This document shows positions 55,849-64,000 of a stretch of 64,000 bases of DNA, one piece after another (within the stretch, counting starts at the first letter, position 1; each line of letters begins with the position of its first letter). Under the pieces are notes generated by a model. The model was given only the letters and a program-made list of their open reading frames with translations. It ran no database searches and had not been told where the DNA came from. This DNA comes from Bullera alba (lineage: Eukaryota; Basidiomycota; Tremellomycetes; Tremellales; Bulleraceae). The position numbers and the translations under genes were made by a program. Location: contig BCIX01000001.1 of the NCBI GenBank assembly GCA_001600095.1, positions 1,612,001 to 1,676,000 of the forward strand, written 5' to 3'.

Positions 55849-56861
55849 CTATGGGCTGTTCCAGATCCGACCTTCTCGCAGTCCTTCCGTTCTCTCGGCT
55901 TCGTTGTCAGATGGACACGGTGTAGTGTGGGCCGGCTTGTCGCGGCATTGGTAGTCCGAACCGCGACGAGTGATCTGGCGATCCCAAGATATCGGAACCC
56001 GCTGGCCATTCGGATGCTCGGTATCTTCGCACACGGTGCCGCATTCCAGCTCTGTGACCAGTGGCAGCTGAACGGATGTGTCAGTCCTCATTCGAGGCTC
56101 GATCTCTGATTCACTTACCTCCTTGATGTCACCCGAGAATCTGGATTGAAGAGTGACCTTACCGTGACCTGGAATGATTTTGAACTGTAAGGATCGGAAA
56201 TGATTACCTTCCGAAGCAAGGTCGTACCAATGCGGAAAGAGCGTGAACTGCACTCGACGTCAGCTTGGCTCGTATGATTACCAAATTTCACAGTGTGGAT
56301 CCTACTCACAGTGGTGATTGCGTCTTCCTCGGACACCACATCGATCTTCAGTACTTGATCAGGTCCTCCCTCGTGAAGCCAGTCGAGATTGAGATCGGTA
56401 CACCAGCTTTTGTCCGCTCTTGAGCCCGAGGGCCCCTGTGTCATGTAGCTCGAGGAATGCCCCCGCCCGAGCCAAGTAGGATCCACGCGAACATCATCGC
56501 CTCCGACGAAACATACTTGTAGGCTACGGGTGTTGTCGGTGGGCGAACGGTGCGAAGAGCCAGTATGGTGGCGGCTGGCAGCGATGATGGAGGGGACGGC
56601 AATTATGATGCCCAAAGCACCGATCGTAGACAGGATGGCTTTGCGCTCGTTCCCGGTAGATCACCATGCGGAGCCTCGCTTGCTGTGTCCGGGACCTGTA
56701 CTCATCGTCATGGATTCCAAAGGTCGATCGCGTTGCGTATCCTCAGAGGTCCTCAGCAGGTGCCGCCCGCCAGCGATCTCGTCATCCACATCTGAGTCGC
56801 TAAACTCTGGTGGGTCACCTGATATAGGTTCGTATCCTTGTGTGCTCGTTGTGGGAGACAT
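55849..56861 (-). pseudogene. Type II membrane protein, tandem paralog 2, with in-frame TGA
   Basis: Exons 56861-56310, 56247-56119, 56067-55849 mirror paralog 1 exactly in phase, and the middle exon is again 129 nt. The product would be 299 codons. At 56663-56661 a TGA replaces the second Trp of the SWW found in paralog 1, just before the membrane helix (AILSTIGALGIIIAVPSIIA). Everything downstream stays open and conserved: LQVCFVGGDDVRVDPTWLGR, YMTQGPSG, SWCTDLNLDWL, FTLFPHWYDL, NHFRSLQFKI, LECGTVCEDTEHPNGQRVP. So either a very recent pseudogene, a sequencing error, stop readthrough, or removal of the stop by splicing (a 90-nt in-frame candidate intron 56575-56664). Translation stopping at TGA would leave a 66-aa cytosolic peptide. 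Confidence 0.65.
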
Positions 56862-57193
56862 GGTGACGTGTGGATTGATGGCTAGAATCAGCTATGGGGT
56901 TTGAGCAACGATTGGGGGTCAGTCGCATGATATACCATCGGCGAGGCCGATTCAGCCGTTCTTGGAGGCTGCCGTCTTCTGGCCGAACGTAAAGATCTCT
57001 GCGATGGGCTCCAAAACTTGTAAGACTGTACATCAGATACCACTCACAGATATGACCGCGTGTCATGAATGGAATCCGTACGGAATCAGTCCTTCAAGTG
57101 TTTCGGGCGCTTGAAACGCTCTTTTTTCGGCCTATCGGGTATCATGTAGCAGTTTCATTATGCTCATGACGTCTGCATCGCCGATAGCCCGCG
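56862..57193. other. Intergenic, paralog-2 promoter
   Basis: 332 bp between the minus-strand paralog-2 start and the stop of the beta-lactamase-like gene. No gene seen. Confidence 0.4.
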
Positions 57194-59220
57194 TTACAGC
57201 CTGTGAATCTCTTCTGGCTGCCTCTCGAACCAGACTTCCACTGGCGCACTGTGTCTCGCCTCGTCTCCCTCGAACCGGGCAGGGGTGTAGTAAAACTCGG
57301 GCCAGGTAGACCAGAGATTGCCGCCTAGACCAATACCCTCCGCGGTGATGATCGCCGGGCCGGACGCGTCTATCTTCACTCGCCGATCGTGTTTTGGTGA
57401 CGAGTGATCCGTGTTGATCTGTACAGCGGTCCAGTTGAACAGATTCCGATCCCAGTGCGTGAAGAGCAAGTGCGGAGCCCATATCGACCCGCGCAAGCCG
57501 GCGAAGAAGGTCGAATTGGGGTTTTTGTTGAAGTGTTCCGGTAATGCCTGTAGGATAGACCGTTTGACGGGATCCGAGAATCCGATTTGCGAAAGCTGTA
57601 TCTTGCCATAGGCATCAGAGTGATAGGCCCCAGAGATGAGACTGGCGGGTCGGGTCGCCGGGTGAGGGTTGATAGGAAACTTTTGGCTAGGCAGAGGTGG
57701 AGTCTTCAAATGTTTCAGAAGCCTTGTCTCCCAGTCGATCGGTTTCAAACCCAGTAGATCGTCGAAAATACGGTATGCAGCGATAGTAGCCAAATCGTGA
57801 CCATACACCTCTTCGTTGGTCATTACAGCCACGGCGATTCCTTGATCGGGCAGCCTTGCGATCATCGATTGTTGGCCATTGAGTGTCCCAAAGTGGTACA
57901 GGAGGTTGTGACCTCGGTACGTCTCCACCCATTGAGCGAGACCATATTGCGATGTGCTGCGTTCTGGGTATTCGGGAGGCCGGCCATCACTGATCGATAT
58001 AGCGGTCGAGCATTGCTGTAGAGCTTGCCGAGAGATGAATTTGGCGTCGAGCAGTTCTTCAAGCCACCGCGTCTGCGAGCATCATGTCAGTGCACAGGAT
58101 AGAGAGTACCAAAGCGAATGTCAACTCACGACGTCTTTCGCGGAGGAAGTGAGGCCTGCCCATCCGGCAGCATCAAGTCCATGATCCCCATTCTCATTCC
58201 TCCACCAGCCCTGATCCCATACCTCTCCGACACAACTCTTGTCTCTTCCAGTCACTCCTTTCCATTTCTCCGCACACAACGTCAAATTCTGATGAGATCT
58301 GAGGAACGTACCACTCCGCCTGCCTGTCCGCTTAGCTTTCCGGAGGTCGTAGTATGTGTCGTTCAAGCCCAGGGGGTTGAGAATGGTGTCCTGGACATAC
58401 TGGTGGAAAGGCTGTCCTGTTAAGAGGGCAACAATGTGATCCAGGACGCTGTACGCTTGGTTACTGTAGGAGTAGGTATCGCGCAGGGGCTTGAACGCGG
58501 GAAGATAGGGGAAAGACTCGGCGACCTTGCCCGAGGATTGGTTGCTAAGGATGGTCAGCTCTGACCCGTATCATGATAGTCTGTCCTCGCTCACCTAATA
58601 TGAAACACATGTGTTGGGATACCAGTACGCATACCTGCAAGTCCTCAGTCAGTCAGAGATCATGGCTGCAATAATCATCTCCCACTCACTGCCTAGATCC
58701 TTGAGAGTGACCTCCTTCAGAGCGCCACCATTGGCCGTAGCCCAATCAGTTATAACTTGTGACACTTTCGTATCCCACGTCAACACCTCTCCATCCTCGA
58801 GACGCGTTCCATTTTCGATCAGACCACCCAAAGTGAGCGTTGTGAACAACTTTGAGTTCGATGCCAGGGCAAACAAGGTCTAACAGATCGTGTGGTGAGC
58901 TCCCGTTCTTCAGTCTGGTTTACGGGCCAACTCACATCTGAATCGACCTTGTCCCCAGCTGCATTTGCCCTACCGAGGGTCACGATTTGTTCGGCCCATT
59001 CCCCATCTTTGTTGTACTCTGGGGAAGTGACGACTGTAATTGCAACCCCGGGCACAGTCCACCGGTCCTTGACTTCTTCGATATATCCAGTCGTCGCGGT
59101 GGAAAGGATGGGGGCATGCTGACGAGGGCTAAATCTGGACACGGGAGTGAGTAGGAGACCGCTGATCAGCGCAGTGAGTGAGATCATGATGATGGATGAA
59201 GACCGAGGCGACTTATCCAT
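57194..59220 (-). CDS. Secreted beta-lactamase-like serine hydrolase
   Basis: Penicillin-binding/class C beta-lactamase fold (S12 peptidase or esterase) protein, 602 aa from five exons: 59220-58936, 58879-58690, 58634-58595, 58544-58130, 58072-57194. An N-terminal signal-anchor or signal peptide (IIMISLTALISGLLLTPV) suggests export. The catalytic SxxK is in LFALASNSKLFTTLTLGG and the second-site Tyr in YSYSNQAYSVLDHIVA; MRTGIPTH and HFGTLNGQQSMIARLPDQGI follow, the latter in the KTG-box position. Such fungal proteins act on esters or small amides; antibiotic resistance is not implied. A C-terminal 200-aa domain (beta-rich) follows, as in many fungal members. The start is the first true ATG of the frame. 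Confidence 0.88.
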
Positions 59221-59707
59221 CGCGTCTCGAGAAGGCGATATATACCTGTCCAGCTCCACATCAGACGCTCGTCCAGGCGATCAAAGCGACATTCTCTAGC
59301 CGAAAGGCCGAGTAGAAGCACTCCTTTCATGTGTTGACCCCTTGACATCCTCCGGCATACAAGTGAGGTGTGAGACATTTGAGCGCGTCGAGTGTGACGA
59401 GTCGAATGAAGATGACCATTCGGCAGCTGCGAGGAGTCAGCTGAAAGCTGAAACGTGAAACACAAGCACACAACATGGATTGAACCACAGCATCCTCAAA
59501 CTCGCACGACACACGGCAAACTTTAAAAGGCGCGACCGCGGCATCGTCGCGTCGAATCAGGTCGATCTAGAGTACATAGGCCTGGCGATCGAGCGCACTT
59601 TTGACACCTGCAGGCTTCAGAGCACGGGTCACTGACCTAACATGTCACAAGATCCAGCTAATGCATCATTATAAGTCGCCTTACAGGTATATAGATAGAT
59701 GTCAAGA
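59221..59707. other. Intergenic, hydrolase promoter and phosphatase terminator
   Basis: 487 bp; no gene supported. Confidence 0.4.
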
Positions 59708-62572
59708 TTACTTCTTCTCATTGGCATGCAGACCCTTGTTCGCTTTCGCGACACTCTGAGCATCCCACCGGGGTGCGGGTGACTTGATAGGGTAGCTGTC
59801 GAGCTATCAGCACAGTACCTGTTTCAATTCTGGACTCTGCTCACCTGACAGTCTCTCCGGCTCCAGGAGACTTCTCGACTCTAAAGTCGAAGAGCAAATC
59901 GCCAGTCTCCAGATACTCGACGGATGCGTAATTACGTCTAGCCTGGACGATCTGGAACGACAACGGTTAGATCATATTGCGCCTTTTAGTTTGATGGACG
60001 AAGATGACTCACGTCCTTCTTCATCTTCGAGCCGTCCGTGTCCTCGGTGAATAGCGGGATCATGGTCTCATCCGTCTTCTTGGCTGATAATAGGTTAGTG
60101 TATTGTCGGTGTTATGCTTGATCTCAACGACTCACAGACTAAAGAAGGGGTCAGCTTTGGCTCTCGACTGGATGTATCGAATCCAACTCACACAAAGTAC
60201 GGTGCTTGTGTCCACCGAGAATACCCACCATCAAGGCCGCTCCAGGTGGAGGAGGCGTGTTGACGATCGCACTGGTGATAATGTTCAACATGTATCGATA
60301 GTCCTTACTTGGCTCGATCTTGGGTTTGCCCTTTCCGACTTTTGTGAGCAGACATCCCACGGCAGCCAAGTGTACGTCTCCGGAGAGGAAGGTGATTCTG
60401 GCGTTCAAGTCCAAGGCGAGCTTCTGGACTTCGAGTACCAGCCAGTTTCGCTCCTTCTTATGCGTGTTGGCGCACCAATGGTCGTTGAGATCGTCCAACA
60501 GCTCGGAAGCCTGGTTGAACTTGTTGACCATTCCTCCGAGACCGAACATGCCGTGTCTGGCTAAAACATTGATGGGGTTGTATTTGAAATCCAGGAAGTG
60601 CTCGACGAACGACATTCGGGGATATGCTAGCAGTAACCAAGTCAGGTGGCTGGTCTACCTCATGCCTGTCATGATCACTCACCGATTGGCACTCCAAGGA
60701 GAACGACCAATTGCTCGATACCCTTGACTTTCCTGACCTCGTTGAACAGCTTGCTATATGTCTGCGGAGTAACGATCCGGTTGAGTTTTCGCTCTGCTCG
60801 ACAATCGATAGCCAACATTGTGACCTTGGGACCAAGGTAGACAAGTAGCGAATGGGATGGGAATGGAATCCATGCACCCGGTTCTCCAATGATAACCGAT
60901 TTAATAGGATGCGTTCCCGGAGTAGGGTTGACGCCATCGATCTCATCGTTGATGAACAGCTGGAAGATCAAGAACCAGAAGTATCCTCGGCTTCCGATGA
61001 AGGAGAAAACATCTGCTCGCTGAGTCTCGTCGTCGTACGTGCCGAAACCGTCGATCAAGTCGTGGTCGTCGAGCATGTTCACCATGGGAACGGAAGAGTT
61101 GGCCCGACCAAAAGCGTTCGACCGGAAGATCTTGCAATAATGATTGAAGTAGAATCGGTTGACACAGTTCTTCATCTCTGGCGTCAAGGGATGATTGATC
61201 TTCTTCTCCCTGTTTGGCGCATTGATCCAGGTTTGCAATTCCGGCTCTCGGGTGATTGCATCGCAATAGATCTGGTCACCGCCACCAACCATGCAGTGGT
61301 AAGGCTTCTCGTGGTGCTTGAGCAGCAAGTCCTCCCAGACTGGGTCATATCCGGACGAGTAGTTGCCCTTGAAGTCGTCTGGGTTGACACCCGATGAGAA
61401 GCCTGACAGAGGTCAGCGGGGTACGTAAGGGCTGTATGCAGCATTGAGCTCACCGTTACAGCTGTGCGCCGCCCATCGGAAGTTCTGTCCAACAGCGGGG
61501 ATGACAAAAGTCATCTCGGCACCGCCGTTCAGTCTATACCTGACAGTCATCTCCACATTTTGTAGGGGAACCTCGATCAGGAATCGCCAGAAGCTTGACA
61601 TCCCATTGTCGCCGTTGTACTGGTAGAACCTCTGAGCCGGGATCGTGACACCCTTCAAGAGTGGTGCATTGGCGTCGAACAGGCTTGGGTCAGTCTCGGT
61701 GGGTTTGGTGTAGGCGTGGAATGATAGAGCCAGAGAGGGCTCAGGCGAGTAGATGCTTCCCCTGAGGAACATACGGGTCAGATCATGGACTCTGCTTCCT
61801 GAGGCATTACTCACTCGTCCGCCGTGACTATCATCGCGGCACCTTGCCAGATGTCGTCTTTGGTGGTATAGTAGGACAGCAACGGACCGCACCTGGAGAG
61901 GGATCAGTTGGATTCTGGGTGGGAGAAAGCCAGACTCACATCATCTGCAGATGTGGCTCCATCGCCTGGGACACGCTGTACTGTCTGTTCATTCCTGGAC
62001 GACCCTCCCCGGGCACCTGCAGACCTTCTGAAGCCGCACCGTCGGTGAAGCCATTCTGGCCCCGTCTACTGTGGTCGTTCCACTGGCTTTGAGTCTGCTT
62101 GAACCTCTCAACATCTTGGGCTGAAGGTCCGGGACTCGTATGTGTTCCTCCTGCTTCACCGTTGATCTCCCTGGCACCCTTGTCAAGTCCCGATGGCTTT
62201 CCGGCGTTCTCCTTGCCACCTTCCTCTTCTCTAGTGCCCTCGGTGCCGATTTTGCCGATCTGACTGTCGACATCGGGAACCATTTGCGATGGTGCTGCAG
62301 GTCCGTTCATCGCCTCCACTGGACCTCCCTCCCGATCGGGATTGACGGATCCATTAACGCCTTGACCCTCGCTTTTCATGTACGAGTGAAGGTGGAGGGA
62401 TGGATGGGCATAGTAGGTAGCATGCGCATTGGCAGCTGCCTCTCTCGACAAGTGCTCGGCTCGTCTTCTCGTGCCGAAAGATGTGTGATCCCTACAGATC
62501 GGTCGATTCAGCAGCTAAAACTGGGAGATACAATAGCTCGACAATAAACGAGCTGCTATGCGGAACTCACAT
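59708..62572 (-). CDS. PhoD-like phosphatase domain protein
   Basis: Coding exons: AT at 62572-62571, 62491-61940, 61892-61815, 61761-61454, 61402-60683, 60626-60192, 60138-60136 (3 nt), 60083-60013, 59951-59845, 59795-59708; 787 aa. The metal-site motifs of PhoD-type phosphodiesterases are present: AAHSCNGFSSGVNPDDFKG, MVGGGDQIYCDA, MLDDHDLIDGFGTY, FLSGDVHLAAVG, and NIITSAIVNTPPP near the end of the domain. CGPLLSYYTT and WQGAAMIVTADEGSIY form a preceding beta domain, a layout I know from fungal PhoD-like proteins. The N-terminus (MDHTSFGTRRRAEHLSREAA) is polar with low-complexity Gly/Glu tracts and no signal peptide. The start codon is divided by an intron, and a TAG lies three codons upstream in the unspliced leader frame. 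Confidence 0.82.
60136..60138 (-). other. 3-nt microexon (TCT) in PhoD-like gene
   Basis: Minus strand: intron 60191-60139 (53 nt; GTGAGT donor, GCTGAC branch, CTTTAG acceptor), TCT, then intron 60135-60084 (52 nt; GTGAGT donor, CTAAC branch, ATCAG acceptor). Inclusion changes Leu-Ser to Leu-Phe-Ser without frame change. Confidence 0.6.
62492..62570 (-). other. Intron dividing the start codon of the PhoD-like gene
   Basis: The minus-strand leader ends CCCGTCAT, then GTGAGT donor; the acceptor CTGTAG is followed by GGATCACAC. Splicing makes ATG GAT CAC. No other in-frame ATG precedes the conserved N-terminal block before SYMKSEG. Confidence 0.6.
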
Positions 62573-63491
62573 GACGGGCTATGATTGTTGCACCAGTAGA
62601 ATATGCGATCAAGTAAGACTCGATATGTCTGCAAGGATCTGGTGAGCAAAAGTTATACCCGGTGAACAAGCTCAAATTTCGCAACACAGCGCCGATCTAG
62701 CTCGATGTGTTTCGCCAGTAGGAGCTAATTACTCGAGCGTCCGAGAGCGTCCGAGAGCGGAAGTGAAACAGGGATTGAGACTGCGCAAAGGACGGGTCCA
62801 AGACCTTGGCTGAGGGGTTTCCAAGTGAACTGATCACTCACTGATGCTTGGACACCTTCGAGTGAGACGAGGATAGTAGAGTGACTTTGTCTCGACCAAT
62901 AGATCGATCTTCATTGCATAGACTTTGCATCGCAGTAGTGACCGTAAACATTGCGAGTTCGGCAGCCGCCGCGAGGAACCAGGAAGTTTTCGGCTCTGCT
63001 GATAGCCCTGGATGCATGATGTCATCAAGGGCATGCATAGGTGGTCTGTGCTTGGCACTAGCAAGTCCTTAATCAGCCTTAATCGTCAGCGGCGGAAGAT
63101 AAGAAGAACCTATTATAAGAACGTTGGTAATGGGTTGATCATTGGCGTGGGAAGGTAGAAGGACGGTTGATTCAATTGCTCCTCTCACATCCAGCTGTCT
63201 GATGCTCCCTTGTCCCGAGAAACTATTCGAATCATGTCAAGACAGCCGATAATCGACATGTCCTTTGACATGAATATTGGCTGAAGAGGGCTGAAGGGAG
63301 GTAGCGAGACCGACATCCCGAGACGAGAAGATAGTCTCGAGAGGGACAAAGGAGCGCAAATCACTGACCATACCGTGTTCTGATCTCGATTCTCGCTCAC
63401 TCCAGTGTTGATCGTCGTCTCTGCTCAAGCTACCAATCACGAACTCTCAAACATCAACACAGGCCGATCGCGCAGAAGAAACACTGGCAAG
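62573..63491. other. Divergent intergenic region
   Basis: 919 bp between the PhoD-like gene (minus) and the Gly/Pro-rich gene (plus). There is a short tandem repeat GAGCGTCCGA x2 at about 62736-62760. Short frames on both strands are unsupported. Confidence 0.4.
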
Positions 63492-64000
63492 ATGGTCAAC
63501 ATCAATCCGTGGATGATCCATCATCCGAATGTCAATCCCGCCGAGTAAGCCACATCAAGCAGGATTAGGAGTACCATCACTCATCCTTATACAGGATGCC
63601 AATGCCGACTGTTGTCCTGCCTGGCGGAGGGCGACTAGCCATCTATCCGACCGTCAAGACCCGATATCCCGGTCCAAACGTCGGGTTTGGCGCAGGCGTG
63701 AGTCATAGTCCAGTCACGTGCAAACAGTCACGTGCGGAGAACTGATGCGATGTCTTTATAGCTCATGGGGATGCCGCACCCCCTGGGGACGCCATTGGCC
63801 TTTGGAGCGGGAACTGGTATTGACAATACCGCTGCCGCTTACAGAAGGTAGGTCCACAACTGGTGAGGTCGTGCCGAAGACTAACAGCAACAGGTACTAC
63901 GGTCTCGGAGGGTGAGTCGTATGAGACTGCCCCTCACCGTGGGATGAGATCACTGCGAGGTCTTGATACTAATCCCTGCCAGCTTCTTGACTGGCTATCC
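63492..64000 (+). CDS. Gly/Pro/Met-rich protein (3' partial)
   Basis: Exons 63492-63544, 63595-63697, 63762-63847, 63894-63911, 63983-beyond window; phases close. The product begins MVNINPWMIHHPNVNPAE, then MPMPTVVLPGGGRLAIYPTV, GPNVGFGAG, LMGMPHPLGTPLAFGAGTG, RYYGLGGFLTGY. It is rich in Gly, Pro and aromatic residues without signal peptide or motif I recognise. The chain of five small exons with normal donors and acceptors supports a real gene. The intron at 63698-63761 holds two copies of CAGTCACGTGC. Confidence 0.6.

Noticed and set aside
1..64000. CRISPR arrays, bacterial operons or Shine-Dalgarno sites
   Set aside because: The sequence is eukaryotic with spliceosomal introns; no regular direct-repeat/spacer array was seen.

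Overview
This window is nuclear DNA from a basidiomycete fungus, most likely a tremellomycete yeast (Cryptococcus/Kwoniella-like). The evidence is dense spliced genes on both strands, many introns of about 35-60 nt with GTGAGT donors, CTGAC/CTAAC branch sites and TAG/CAG acceptors, compact intergenic spaces, and clearly fungal families (SLP1-type SUN protein, Kar9/Gas2-type microtubule protein, OMA1, cytochrome b2, Kip2-type kinesin). The class-level placement is inference. Most gene models were built by hand by splicing the sequence so that reading phase closes across every intron and conserved motifs are restored.

Layout: 1-1693 GPR89/Golgi pH regulator (5' end outside the window); 1806-4682 SUN-domain ER protein; 5300-6953 NAD formate dehydrogenase; 7303-7557 small hydrophobic protein; 8255-9895 PC-esterase-like GDS protein; 10257-12871 DNA polymerase kappa (17 exons); 13175-14569 lipoyl synthase; 14761-19341 Gas2-domain microtubule protein; 19629-21841 OMA1 metallopeptidase; 22202-22711 orphan helix-turn-helix protein; 23123-25441 family X DNA polymerase with BRCT; about 26100-28100 degenerate transposon relics; 29145-30892 homoserine O-acetyltransferase; 31057-32066 promethin-like lipid-droplet/ER protein; 32446-34793 homeodomain protein; 35325-37745 mitochondrial P-loop ATPase; 38185-38816 secreted protein; 40245-42318 L-lactate cytochrome-c reductase; 43158-48706 kinesin; 48964-50739 TDT-family transporter; 50920-53778 copper amine oxidase; 54310-56861 two tandem paralogous membrane proteins, one with an in-frame stop; 57194-59220 beta-lactamase-like hydrolase; 59708-62572 PhoD-like phosphatase; 63492-end a Gly/Pro-rich protein cut by the window edge.

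The genes are ordinary single-copy loci with no operon or obvious functional cluster. Loose themes are mitochondrial function (l-lactate oxidation, lipoate synthesis, OMA1, P-loop ATPase), DNA damage tolerance (polymerases kappa and X) and cytoskeleton (kinesin, Gas2/Kar9-like protein).

The most unusual content is splicing architecture: a 3-nt microexon with near-perfect splice signals on both sides and a start codon divided by an intron, both in the PhoD gene; an 8-nt exon and a run of 35-41 nt introns in the polymerase kappa gene; 34-nt introns in the ATPase gene; and candidate GC-AG introns. The tandem membrane-protein pair, where the second copy has TGA in place of a Trp codon just before its membrane helix, is the best candidate for something undescribed at the protein level.
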